The notes under the pieces are model-generated. The model saw only the letters and a list, made by a program, of their open reading frames with translations. It was not told the origin of the DNA and made no database searches. A stretch of DNA of 24,990 nucleotides, taken from JAAFJT01 sp043744275 (GTDB lineage: Bacteria > Bacteroidota > Bacteroidia > Chitinophagales > Saprospiraceae). This document shows, piece by piece, positions 1 through 7,495 of this stretch; within the stretch, counting starts at the first letter, position 1, and each line of letters begins with the position of its first letter. Both the position numbers and the translations under genes were made by a program. The DNA is taken from positions 1 through 24,990 of the forward strand of contig JAYTUY010000101.1 in assembly GCA_043744275.1 (NCBI GenBank). Direction: 5' to 3'.

Positions 1-16
1 ATCGAAAAAGGCTAAA

Positions 17-27
17 ATACTGAGGGG
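17..27 (+). repeat. Dispersed motif copy 1 (ATACTGAGGGG)
   Basis: Intergenic copy with four Gs followed by TCT. The upstream context AAAAAGGCT is shared with copy 2 at 1552, so these two may descend from a slightly longer unit. Confidence 0.85.
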
Positions 28-70
28 TCTAAATCTTTCTATGAGAATCTTAAAATTTATACTTAAAATT

Positions 71-106
71 AAGAAAAGGCGCAACTTTTCAAGGTGCGCC
101 TTTCTT
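71..106 (-). terminator. Rho-independent terminator of SusC/D operon 1
   Basis: A GC-rich hairpin lies 28 bases past the susD stop. On the minus strand the arm ending GCGCCTTTTCTT is followed by a T-rich stretch. The arms pair around GGCGC/GCGCC with a short A/T-rich loop. This fits an intrinsic terminator for the leftward transcript. Confidence 0.75.
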
Positions 107-133
107 CAAAATAATTTTATCAATAATTTTCGA

Positions 134-1492
134 TTAATAACCAGGATTTTGAGCCACAACATTTTGCGTGGTCAAAACTTCTCTTTGTGGAATAGGCCAC
201 AAAGCTCGGAAAGTTTGAGTAATACCGACACTGGCTAATTTGTTGTACCGCCGAATATCAAACCACCGATGTCCTTCAAAAGCCAATTCTATACGACGCT
301 CTTTTTCAATAGCATCCAATAGAGTACCCTCAGTAACAGCTACAGCATCCAAAACACCTGCTCGCTTCCGAATGACATTAATATCAGCTAATGCATCAAC
401 TAATTTATTGGTTTTAGCCCGAGCTTCAGCGCGTATCAAATACATCTCAGCTAAGCGAATCATGAGGTTATTGTCAGTTCCATCCGCTCTTGTAAATTTC
501 AAAGTTTTGGCAGCGGGCGTTGTCGTATAGTTAACGGCTTTTCGCACGTCATTTGCCTCTGATAAATCTCTCAGTGTAGCAGTAGCAGATATTTCATTAC
601 GTCCTCCTGCAGAAGTTGGATAGAAAAAGAAAAAAGCAGAGCTTGTATTGGTAGCATCATACACCAACTCCCAAATGGCTTCGGTATTCCCTTTTTGAAA
701 AAAGATATTAGGGTAGTTAGCACCTGTTAGTAAAGCATAACCGCCTTTGGTTATGACAGAATCAGCCGCTGCTTCTGCCGCAGACCATTCGCCTTTGTAT
801 AAATGCGCTCTTGCTTTTAGAGCTAAAGCCACTCGACGATTGACACGACCTGTTGCCACTGAATTAGGTAAATTTGTAACGGCGAATTCAATATCTTCCG
901 TAATTTGTTTCCAAACGTCCGCTTCAGAAGCACGAGCCACAGCTTTGGCATCATCTACAGAAAGTGTCGGTTTTGTAATGATCGGAACACCTAAACCACT
1001 GCCTTTGTTATAGCCTGTTTCGCTGCCGCCAAAATAACGCAGGAGATTAAAATATTGGAAAGCTCTTAAAAGCCTTGCTTCTGCAATAGCCGCTGCATTA
1101 TTAAAACTTTTATCATCTACTGCGGCAGCAGCATCTACAACAGTGTTCATTCTGTTGATTCCGCCATACACGTTTGACCACAAAGCACTAATTTCGGTAT
1201 TATCAGCCAATATTTGTTTATTGAATATTTGTGCAAAAGTTGGAAATGTTCCTACATGAGCAATATTATCAGCATACATGTCGGCAAATGTCCAATAACG
1301 CAAACCGACATAGTTAGCACTTTGCAAAGAGTTATAACAACCCAACAATGCAGCAGTCACATCTTCTTTACTTTTAAAACCACTGGCGCCATCAAGGCTC
1401 GACAAGGGGTCTAATTCAATATTTTTTTCGCAAGCAACTGTTCCGAATAACATAGTTGCTACAACGAGATATGAAAAAATCTTCTTTTTCAT
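134..1492 (-). CDS. RagB/SusD-family nutrient-uptake lipoprotein (pair 1)
   Basis: This is a surface-exposed lipoprotein that would cap the partner TonB-dependent SusC channel and bind its ligand. The N-terminus is a lipoprotein signal with the acceptor Cys at residue 21 (GTVAC). Family hallmarks include the alpha-helical segment EARLLRAFQYFNLLRYFGG (about 138-156) and the C-terminal ERRIELAFEGHRWFDIRRY (398-416). At 452 residues it is at the short end of the family. It follows its susC partner by 85 bases on the same strand, so the two are almost certainly co-transcribed and end at the hairpin at 71-106. The substrate cannot be read from sequence: no glycoside hydrolase, sulfatase or peptidase gene lies beside the pair in the window. 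This gene contains no copy of the dispersed ACTGAGGGG motif. Confidence 0.95.
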   Translation of the reverse strand: MKKKIFSYLVVATMLFGTVACEKNIELDPLSSLDGASGFKSKEDVTAALLGCYNSLQSANYVGLRYWTFADMYADNIAHVGTFPTFAQIFNKQILADNTEISALWSNVYGGINRMNTVVDAAAAVDDKSFNNAAAIAEARLLRAFQYFNLLRYFGGSETGYNKGSGLGVPIITKPTLSVDDAKAVARASEADVWKQITEDIEFAVTNLPNSVATGRVNRRVALALKARAHLYKGEWSAAEAAADSVITKGGYALLTGANYPNIFFQKGNTEAIWELVYDATNTSSAFFFFYPTSAGGRNEISATATLRDLSEANDVRKAVNYTTTPAAKTLKFTRADGTDNNLMIRLAEMYLIRAEARAKTNKLVDALADINVIRKRAGVLDAVAVTEGTLLDAIEKERRIELAFEGHRWFDIRRYNKLASVGITQTFRALWPIPQREVLTTQNVVAQNPGY

Positions 1493-1551
1493 CTATATTG
1501 TTTTTATATTTTGTTAAAATATTTTTCAAAATTGCCTAAAAAAAGGCTTTT

Positions 1552-1563
1552 ATACTGAGGGGG
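1552..1563 (+). repeat. Dispersed motif copy 2 (ATACTGAGGGGG)
   Basis: Five-G copy in the 85-base gap between susC and susD of pair 1, 14 bases past the susC stop in the direction of transcription. It is followed by TCT, like copy 1. Confidence 0.85.
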
Positions 1564-1577
1564 TCTCTTCCTCTCTC

Positions 1578-4500
1578 TTAGAAACTGACATTCAAGCCCA
1601 CTGTATGAGTTCTGGCTTGAGGGAAAGTCAAAAAGTCTGTTCCTGGGGCAGTATTCGTTTCGCCAAAAGTACTAATTTCAGGATCAAGACCTTTATAGTT
1701 CGTAAAAGTCAAAAGGTTTTGACCTGAATAATAAACCCTCAATGAACCTAAACGCATTTTTGAAATAATACTGGTCGGCAATGAATAGCCAATACTCACA
1801 TTTTTCAAACGCATATAAGAACCATCTTCAAGGAAACGAGTAGAAGTTCTGCGGTTGTTGTTCGGATCCCCCCAAGCTGCACGTGGCATTTCAGTATTGG
1901 TATTCGTTGGCGTCCATCGCGTTCTAACGGTAGCGAATTGACCAAAAACACTGTTCATCCCTTCTGAGAAAGCACGAGTATTATTATAAATATCATTGCC
2001 TTGCATGAATTGGAAGAAAAATGAAAAATCAACTCCATAAATATTAAAATCATTCGTGATGCCGCCAAACCATTTCGCATTCGCATTTCCGATAATTTCT
2101 TGATCGGCAGATGTGATAACACCATCACCGTTGATATCAACAAACTTGACATCACCTGGACGGGTAGCAGTCGATTGATACACAGCCGTTGTTCTACCTG
2201 TCTTTTCTCTGGCAATTTGATTCAAAGCATCTATTTCTCCTTGATTTTGGAAAAGGTTGGCAGTTCTGTACCCTCTGAATGATCCTAATGCATAACCAGT
2301 ATCCACCCAACTGGCGAAGCCTGCACCAAATTCATTGACAATATCGGTAACTTTATTTTGGTAAGTAGAGACATTAAAAGTAGTTGACCATGAAAAGTTT
2401 TTCTTCGTGATGTTTTGAGTCGTGACTCTAATATCTATACCTTTATTTTCCATTTTACCAACGTTTTGGCTTATACCACCATAACCAGATGTAAATGGCA
2501 ACGGACGGTCAAGCAACAAATCATTGGTTTTGGCATCATAGACTTCCAATTCCAAGCTTATACGGTCTTTCAATAATCCAATTTCGATACCGGCTGTCAA
2601 ATCCTCGCGTTGTTCCCATGTCAAATCATTATTTCCCAATTGAGACGGTGCCAAACCAGCTATTTGATTGTAATTGAAACCAGCACCAATTAAGGCACGT
2701 GACGCAAAGTTGCCAATGTTCGAGTTACCCCGAATACCCCAACCGCCTTTAAGTTTCAAGTTTGAGAGGATTTTATTGCCTTTCAAAAATGCTTCATCTG
2801 AAACAACCCAAGCAGCAGAAACGCCTGGAAAAACACCATAGCGATTACCATTACCAAAACGAGAAGCTCCATCGCGGCGAATAGAACCCGATAGAATATA
2901 ACGACCTTCATAGCTCAAATTCAAACGAGCGAATTGACTATTTATACCCCACAAACTCCGACTTGACTGAATATCCTTTTTTACCGATGCGGCATTCAAA
3001 GTTTGAACCGTATTTCCTGGGAAGTTTTCTCCCTGCGTGAATAATAATTCTGAACGGTCTTTTTGGAAAGATAAGCCTACTACCAAATCAGTTTTCACAC
3101 CACCGAAAGTGTTCTTATAGAACAAAAGATTCTCATTAATTAAGTTATGGTCGTTGGCGATAGTCTCAAAACCTTGACCTCTTACACCCGCAGCATTGGC
3201 TAATGTAGATGGGCTAAATCGGAATTCACGATAATTTATCAAGTCTGCGCCTACGTTTGAGCGAGCAGTCAAACCTTTCGCAATTTCCCATTCTAATGAT
3301 AAGTTAGAGAGAATACGCTGAGTCGGTGCTTCAAATATCGGTAGTATAGCTGTAGCAACTGGATTCTCTACCGATGATAAAGGGTCGCGAGCATAAGTGC
3401 CGTCCGTATTTTTAACAGGGATATGACCACCTACTAAGAGTGCTGCACTGACAACACCATAAATATTGTTGTCATTATTGATACGCGTACTGACTGAACG
3501 TGAATAAGATGAGCTAAAACTCAATTTTAATTTATCGTTCAACCGATTATCAATATTGGCTCTGACACTCATACGGTTGAAAGAAGAGCCAATAACGATA
3601 CCTTTTTGGTCGAAATAACTTCCCGAAACCCGATATTGTAAACGTTCTGTACCGCCTTCAAAAGACAAATCCGTATTACTTATAGGTGCTGACCGAAAAA
3701 TTTCACTTTGCCAATTGGTGTTCGATGCATTCGTAGAGTCTGTTGGCGAATACAAAGCAGCCAATCCAACGTTGCGACGAGATTCATTGATAGTGCCGAT
3801 GTGCTCTTGACCTGTTTGAGGTTCAATTCTTTTCCAAGCCTCTTGAGTACCGTAATAAGTATTCAAAGAAATCTTAGATTTTCCCGATTTACCTCTTTTT
3901 GTTGTAATCAAAATTACACCATTACTTCCGCGAGAACCATAAATAGAAGCGGCTGCCGCATCTTTCAAAATTTCGATAGACGCAATATCCGTCGGGTTCA
4001 AGTCAGAAATGGCATTGGTTGATTGACCACCTACACCCAATTGAGCGTAACTACCCGTATTGATTGGAACACCGTCAACTACATACAGCGGTTGGTTACT
4101 CGCTGTGATAGATGAAGGACCCCTTACACGGATAGAAACCCCACCGCCTGGCGTACCAGAGTTGGTAGTCACCTGTACACCTGCTGCCTGACCTTGAAGT
4201 GCTTGGTCAACACTTGTAATGGGTAGCTTTGACAGCGTTTCGCCCGACACTTTTGATACTGAGCCTGTCAACTCTTTTTTTGATTGAGTGCCATAGCCTA
4301 CGACGACGACCTCATTCAAAATACTGTTCGCTGCCATTGTGATGTTTATCAGCGAACGATTACCAATTGATTCCTCAATTGTATTGAAACCGACGAAAGA
4401 AAATACCAATGTAGTAGCACCCTTCGGTACTTCAAACGAGTAGTTTCCATCAACATCTGTCACCATACCAGCAGTTGTGCCTTTGACGAGTACGGTTGCA

Positions 4501-4616
4501 CCGACCATAGGCGTACCTTTATCGTCTAAAACTTTACCACTGATATTTGACTGAGCCGTCATAATGCCTATACTCAGCACTATCGAACTCAACATGAGTA
4601 AGAGCTTTTTTTTCAT
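1578..4616 (-). CDS. SusC/RagA-family TonB-dependent outer membrane transporter (pair 1)
   Basis: This outer membrane transporter imports a nutrient too large for porins, driven by TonB, together with the SusD lipoprotein encoded just downstream. Order of parts: signal peptide 1-21 (cut after TA-Q region), carboxypeptidase-regulatory-like beta domain about 24-98, TonB-box-like EVVVVGYGTQ at 102-111, plug about 115-240 including LPITSVDQALQGQ, the DGVPI region and the typical SIEILKDAAAASIYGSRGSNGV stretch split over 213-234, then a barrel ending in aromatic Phe (VSF). Length 1012 residues is normal for SusC. No sigma/anti-sigma pair is visible nearby, and the protein has no N-terminal secretin/TonB signalling extension, so regulation is not evident. 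It carries no copy of the dispersed motif over 3 kb, unlike most genes here. Confidence 0.96.
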   Translation of the reverse strand: MKKKLLLMLSSIVLSIGIMTAQSNISGKVLDDKGTPMVGATVLVKGTTAGMVTDVDGNYSFEVPKGATTLVFSFVGFNTIEESIGNRSLINITMAANSILNEVVVVGYGTQSKKELTGSVSKVSGETLSKLPITSVDQALQGQAAGVQVTTNSGTPGGGVSIRVRGPSSITASNQPLYVVDGVPINTGSYAQLGVGGQSTNAISDLNPTDIASIEILKDAAAASIYGSRGSNGVILITTKRGKSGKSKISLNTYYGTQEAWKRIEPQTGQEHIGTINESRRNVGLAALYSPTDSTNASNTNWQSEIFRSAPISNTDLSFEGGTERLQYRVSGSYFDQKGIVIGSSFNRMSVRANIDNRLNDKLKLSFSSSYSRSVSTRINNDNNIYGVVSAALLVGGHIPVKNTDGTYARDPLSSVENPVATAILPIFEAPTQRILSNLSLEWEIAKGLTARSNVGADLINYREFRFSPSTLANAAGVRGQGFETIANDHNLINENLLFYKNTFGGVKTDLVVGLSFQKDRSELLFTQGENFPGNTVQTLNAASVKKDIQSSRSLWGINSQFARLNLSYEGRYILSGSIRRDGASRFGNGNRYGVFPGVSAAWVVSDEAFLKGNKILSNLKLKGGWGIRGNSNIGNFASRALIGAGFNYNQIAGLAPSQLGNNDLTWEQREDLTAGIEIGLLKDRISLELEVYDAKTNDLLLDRPLPFTSGYGGISQNVGKMENKGIDIRVTTQNITKKNFSWSTTFNVSTYQNKVTDIVNEFGAGFASWVDTGYALGSFRGYRTANLFQNQGEIDALNQIAREKTGRTTAVYQSTATRPGDVKFVDINGDGVITSADQEIIGNANAKWFGGITNDFNIYGVDFSFFFQFMQGNDIYNNTRAFSEGMNSVFGQFATVRTRWTPTNTNTEMPRAAWGDPNNNRRTSTRFLEDGSYMRLKNVSIGYSLPTSIISKMRLGSLRVYYSGQNLLTFTNYKGLDPEISTFGETNTAPGTDFLTFPQARTHTVGLNVSF

Positions 4617-4821
4617 ACTAATTATTGGTTTAAAAATTAAAAAAATATAAGAATCGAATTCAAAATTTAATAATCGGCAGGCAAGCTAAGATGTTTGTTT
4701 TTTGGAATTCTCATTGAAGTTTATGAAGGACTAATCGTTAACATGCACAGGGTTATTTATAGTTTGGTTTTGGCTTAAAAAAAGAGTATGATTTAATCTC
4801 ATTTTAAGTTTAATTTCGTAA

Positions 4822-4829
4822 CAAAGTTA
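4822..4829 (-). promoter_or_regulatory. Possible Bacteroidota -7 element for SusC/D operon 1
   Basis: The minus strand reads TAACTTTG, matching TAnnTTTG, about 205 bases before the susC start. I see no convincing -33 TTG partner, so this is only a candidate. The 270-base gap 4617-4886 is otherwise AT-rich with no other clear signal. Confidence 0.25.
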
Positions 4830-4886
4830 TTATTTGCTTGGGAATATTTTAATTATAAATACTTTTTTTTTGTTAATACCTTTTTT

Positions 4887-5261
4887 TTAGATCTTCTTAT
4901 CATTGCGTCTTTGAAACGCCATTTTCGACTGAAACGTAAAGCCAATCACCTCAGCGTTTTGTTTTGCTTTATCGGCATTTTTACCTTCAAATAAGGCATC
5001 AACTGTCTGTGAGAACGTTTCAATCCATCGAGTAAAATGCCTTTCATCTATTTTCAAATGACGATGTGCATCGAAGACATTACCAATTTGCATCGGCTCA
5101 TCCAATAATATAAATGCCCAAAAGCCAATGATGCGAGGCGTGTGATGAACAAAATCTGTCTGATCAAAATGTGGAGACATCAAGGGGTCTTTCAACAATT
5201 TATCATAAAATGTCGTCACCAACAATCCTATGTCCTCTATATTTTCAATATCTTTTTTCAT
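4887..5261 (-). CDS. Group III truncated hemoglobin
   Basis: A small haem protein of the 2-on-2 globin fold, group III (the Campylobacter Ctb-like class). Such proteins bind O2 or NO in the cytoplasm and are usually linked to oxygen or nitrosative-stress handling. The B helix carries FYDKLL with Tyr19 at the B10 position. The proximal haem ligand is most likely His68 in HRHLKI, and Trp79 (FTRWIETF) matches the conserved G8 tryptophan. The PxxFxxxFWAF-like region is present as HTPRIIGFWAF (40-50). Length 124 residues is typical. The start is directly preceded by a 14-unit heptanucleotide repeat that fills the whole gap to the upstream gene, so its leader is repeat DNA. The stop is followed by A-rich RNA without a terminator hairpin. 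Confidence 0.88.
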   Translation of the reverse strand: MKKDIENIEDIGLLVTTFYDKLLKDPLMSPHFDQTDFVHHTPRIIGFWAFILLDEPMQIGNVFDAHRHLKIDERHFTRWIETFSQTVDALFEGKNADKAKQNAEVIGFTFQSKMAFQRRNDKKI

Positions 5262-5358
5262 TCCTAATTCCTAACTCCTAATTCCTAATTCCTAACTCCT
5301 AATTCCTAATTCCTAACTCCTAATTCCTAACTCCTAATTCCTAATTCCTAATTCCTAA
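5261..5358. repeat. 14-unit heptanucleotide minisatellite (TTCCTAA / CTCCTAA)
   Basis: Fourteen uninterrupted 7-bp units fill the gap between the exported-protein stop (5360-5362) and the globin start codon (5259-5261). Units are TTCCTAA or CTCCTAA; the first nine follow the order T,T,C, giving a 21-bp higher-order period. On the globin sense strand the units read TTAGGAA or TTAGGAG and provide the only AGGA-like ribosome-binding sequence before the ATG. Confidence 0.95.
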
Positions 5359-5359
5359 T

Positions 5360-6046
5360 TTACTCTCGCCTTTCTTTCTTAACAAACACATTAATCCCAT
5401 TAAACCGAGCTGCCAAACCCAATTCAGCAGTTGAAAACAGATAACCGATATTTTTAAAAGGAAACATAGAACATACACCGCCCTTTAAATAAACCATCAA
5501 AGGTAAGCGTTTACCTGCTCGGCGAAATGAAAAATCACGTCCAACACCCATTGATACTGAGGGGGTAATGTAAATCTTATTATTCGCAGGAACTGAGTCT
5601 TTAATGATTTGGTTTTTAACAAAAGATGGCATCAAGTAATTGACGCCAACACCCAAAGGCGATAATTGAAAATAATAACCACTGCTATTGATAAAACGGA
5701 GGGTAAATTCAGTAGAAAAGAAAACATTTTCATGGACACCGTTGTAATGCCAAATGCCGACGTCTGCAGATACATATCGCTCTATCATGGTTCTCTCGCC
5801 TTGTGTGCCGTTTAAAAAACCCCTTATTTCAGTCATTTTGAAAGGATAATCAATGCCGAACTTCAATCCATAGAATTTTAGAGAACCTAATGTTGAAAAG
5901 TGAAAAGGTATAGGTTCGAGTATCTTGCGGCTTGTGGTGAAGCCATCGTCTTTTTTGGGTTTTCGCCTATTTTGAGCTTGGATACTGAGGGGTATCAAGC
6001 ATATTAAGAAAAGGATTAACAATAGAATTAAAGTAGATTTTCCCAT
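5360..6046 (-). CDS. Exported hypothetical protein, probably outer-membrane-associated beta barrel
   Basis: I do not recognise the family. The 228-residue product begins with a clear signal peptide (hydrophobic 5-22, likely cut after Ala24, leaving Gln-Asn-Arg-Arg). The mature part starts with a basic/acidic segment (RRKPKKDD) and then consists of alternating polar and aromatic residues with many Gly, e.g. GIWHYNG, FFSTEFTLRF, YYFQLSPLGVGVNY and LGLAARFNGINVFV, the pattern of short transmembrane beta strands. It could be a small outer membrane barrel. Two copies of the dispersed motif lie in it in different frames: one in the signal peptide (PLSI, residues 19-22) and one at residues 161-165 (TPSVS). 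It lies upstream of the globin on the same strand, separated only by the heptamer tract. Its own upstream region is the 21-bp palindrome array. Confidence 0.75.
   Translation of the reverse strand: MGKSTLILLLILFLICLIPLSIQAQNRRKPKKDDGFTTSRKILEPIPFHFSTLGSLKFYGLKFGIDYPFKMTEIRGFLNGTQGERTMIERYVSADVGIWHYNGVHENVFFSTEFTLRFINSSGYYFQLSPLGVGVNYLMPSFVKNQIIKDSVPANNKIYITPSVSMGVGRDFSFRRAGKRLPLMVYLKGGVCSMFPFKNIGYLFSTAELGLAARFNGINVFVKKERRE
5554..5565 (+). repeat. Dispersed motif copy 3 (ATACTGAGGGGG)
   Basis: Inside the exported hypothetical protein, on the template strand; the coding strand reads CCC TCA GTA, giving Pro-Ser-Val. Confidence 0.85.
5982..5992 (+). repeat. Dispersed motif copy 4 (ATACTGAGGGG)
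   Basis: Inside the signal peptide of the same gene as copy 3, but in another frame: CCC CTC AGT ATC gives Pro-Leu-Ser-Ile just before the predicted cleavage site. Confidence 0.85.
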
Positions 6047-6096
6047 TCACTCTTTTAGTTTTAATCACTGGAATTATTTTATTGGCACTTTTTAAA

Positions 6097-6329
6097 TATA
6101 ATTATGACTTCTTTAAGCATAATTATGTTCAAAGGAGTCATAATTATGTTTAAAGTAAGCATGTTCAATGTCTATTCAGAAGATAATTATCTCTGGTATA
6201 GTCATAATTATGACAATAATAGAGAATACTATGTCTGTTAATATTGAAAATTATGACTGCAACAGCGATAATTATCTCTGATTGAGCGATAATTATCTCT
6301 GTTACAGTCATAATTATGTTGATTTTAAT
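6097..6329. repeat. Array of 11 units with 21-22 bp period and a 10-bp palindromic core
   Basis: Unit starts are 6097, 6118, 6139, 6160, 6182, 6203, 6224, 6246, 6267, 6288 and 6309, so spacing is 21, 21, 21, 22, 21, 21, 22, 21, 21, 21. Seven units begin with a perfect palindrome: CATAATTATG at 6118, 6139, 6203 and 6309, or GATAATTATC at 6182, 6267 and 6288. The other four are degenerate. The C..G and G..C versions change both ends together, keeping dyad symmetry. The remaining 11-12 bases of each unit vary, though TCTG(N) after GATAATTATC recurs. The array fills most of the 330-base gap 6047-6376, upstream of the exported protein gene and past the GNAT gene stop. No cas genes or long repeats accompany it. 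Confidence 0.9.
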
Positions 6330-6361
6330 GATATTTATATAACAAACAAGTATATTCTATA

Positions 6362-6370
6362 CCCCTCAGT
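6362..6370 (-). repeat. Dispersed motif copy 5 (ACTGAGGGG core)
   Basis: Intergenic, minus orientation, next to the GNAT stop. The base before the core is G (TGACTGAGGGGT), one of two copies lacking the TA. Confidence 0.75.
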
Positions 6371-6376
6371 CATTAG

Positions 6377-6952
6377 CTAATTATTAAACTTCCAAAAAAC
6401 AATTTCCCAATCTTTCTCGCTCACTTCATCATAATATTCATGAATTGTTTTGAAACCTACGCGCCTATGTGCTGCGAGAGAGCGTTTATTTTCTGTCGCA
6501 ATCTCTGTAATGACACCATCATATTTTCCTGATAAATACTCTTTATGCCCTTGATAAAGTGCATCAAAAACACCGATGCCTCTATATCCTGCTTTGACAC
6601 AGACTTGCCCCATGATATAATATCTCAAGTTAGAGAGTGGCAGGAGTGTGTTATTATCATAAGTCAAGGTCTTACTTTTTTCTACTAAAGGTTGTAAGAG
6701 TTTAATCGTTTGAGCATATTCGAGTGAAGCAGTGAGAGCATAACCGACTATTTCATCTCCATCCATCGCAATAATTTGAGGTTCATCCTTCATCATGCCT
6801 TTTATGTCGTCGGGAGAATAGACAAAACTCACAAAGCCTTGACTGTCAATGGTTTGAGCATCAAGGTTTTGTTTCAAATTGTCTTTTTGTAAAGTTAAAA
6901 GATTGAGAATATCTTTTTCTTTGAGCGTTGTTATGTAGTATGTTTTCATCAT
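6377..6952 (-). CDS. GNAT-family N-acetyltransferase
   Basis: A cytoplasmic acetyl-CoA-dependent acyltransferase of the GCN5-related fold; the acceptor substrate is not predictable. The acetyl-CoA pyrophosphate-binding motif A is seen at 117-133, VCVKAGYRGIGVFDALY, with the core R-G-I-G at 124-127. Motif B follows as ATENKRSLAAHRRVGF (152-167), including the Asn and the AHRRVGF helix typical of the family. The first half (1-100) is more divergent. Length 191 residues is normal for a single domain. Two adjacent ATG codons occur at the start. The start lies 8 bases beyond a strong inverted repeat, so an RNA hairpin would form in the leader if it is read through from the small membrane protein gene upstream. 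Confidence 0.85.
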   Translation of the reverse strand: MMKTYYITTLKEKDILNLLTLQKDNLKQNLDAQTIDSQGFVSFVYSPDDIKGMMKDEPQIIAMDGDEIVGYALTASLEYAQTIKLLQPLVEKSKTLTYDNNTLLPLSNLRYYIMGQVCVKAGYRGIGVFDALYQGHKEYLSGKYDGVITEIATENKRSLAAHRRVGFKTIHEYYDEVSEKDWEIVFWKFNN

Positions 6953-6960
6953 TCATGTAC

Positions 6961-7017
6961 CGCGGAACTCCAGTTCCGCTTTGAATACACCTTAAAAAGC
7001 GGAACTGGAGTTCCGCG
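6961..7017. repeat. Inverted repeat built from GCGGAACT-CC-AGTTCCGC hairpins
   Basis: Two perfect 20-bp arms, 6961-6980 and 6998-7017, enclose 17 bases. Each arm is itself a near-palindrome (8-bp stem, two-base centre CC or GG). It fills the gap between the stop of the small membrane protein and the GNAT start. A further partial copy occurs at 24927-24942, so this is a dispersed REP-like family. It may also stop or process the transcript. Confidence 0.9.
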
Positions 7018-7278
7018 TTACTTAGTAAAATAATCCTCTGGTTTCACCCACCCTGGCATAACTAACCAACCGAATAGGCTCATACCCAAGCCAAACAAGA
7101 GAGTAGCAGTAAAAATAATCCAAGCAAAATTTCGATGCTCCAATACGTACATCAAGCCGCCTAACATGAGGAACAATATGATAACTGCCCAAAAGGTAAA
7201 TAGGAAATACCAAACAAGAAGAAACTCAAATATTGCTAAGCCAATACTATAAACAGCTCTTTTTAACCAAACTTCCAT
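7018..7278 (-). CDS. Small hypothetical membrane protein
   Basis: The family is not recognised. The 86-residue product is mostly hydrophobic, with about three membrane-spanning stretches: roughly 10-27, 27-46 (FTFWAVIILFLMLGGLMYVL) and 52-74 (AWIIFTATLLFGLGMSLFGWLV), and a short hydrophilic C-terminus (KPEDYFTK). Trp and Phe are abundant at the predicted membrane edges. There is no signal peptide beyond the first helix and no known motif. It reads in the same direction as the GNAT gene and is separated from it by the 57-base inverted repeat that starts immediately after its stop codon. A competing overlapping frame at 7022-7213 has no membrane or family features and is regarded as a shadow. 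Confidence 0.6.
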   Translation of the reverse strand: MEVWLKRAVYSIGLAIFEFLLVWYFLFTFWAVIILFLMLGGLMYVLEHRNFAWIIFTATLLFGLGMSLFGWLVMPGWVKPEDYFTK

Positions 7279-7343
7279 AAGTTGTTTTATTTTGATAAAA
7301 GATTAAATGTACGAATTCAAAAAATCATTAAAATCAATGATTT

Positions 7344-7354
7344 TACTGAGGGGG
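7344..7354 (+). repeat. Dispersed motif copy 6 (TACTGAGGGGG)
   Basis: Intergenic copy upstream of the small membrane protein; the context is TTTACTGAGGGGGTATAG, sharing GGGGTATAG with copy 5. Confidence 0.8.
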
Positions 7355-7435
7355 TATAGTTGAAATCAAAAGTTGCCTAAATGTACAAATTTAGAATAAA
7401 ACCAGCGTTATGAATTTATTTTGTAGAAAGAAAAA

Positions 7436-7477
7436 AGAAAAGCCTTGCATAACTGAATGAGTTAGCAAGGCTTTTCT
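7436..7477 (-). terminator. Rho-independent terminator of SusC/D operon 2
   Basis: A 13-bp perfect stem (AGAAAAGCCTTGC with GCAAGGCTTTTCT), extended by TAACT/AGTTA around a GAATG loop, lies about 18 bases past the susD stop. On the minus strand it is followed by a T-rich run (TTTTCTTTTTTC). This is the clearest intrinsic terminator in the window. Confidence 0.92.
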
Positions 7478-7495
7478 GAAATAAATTAAAGAAAA

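Noticed and set aside
1955..2215. 86-codon minus-strand frame inside susC 1
   Set aside because: Overlaps an intact TonB-dependent transporter in another frame; no sign that susC is frameshifted.
6097..6329. CRISPR array
   Set aside because: Repeat core is only 10 bp, spacing 21-22 bp, units degenerate, and no cas gene is present.
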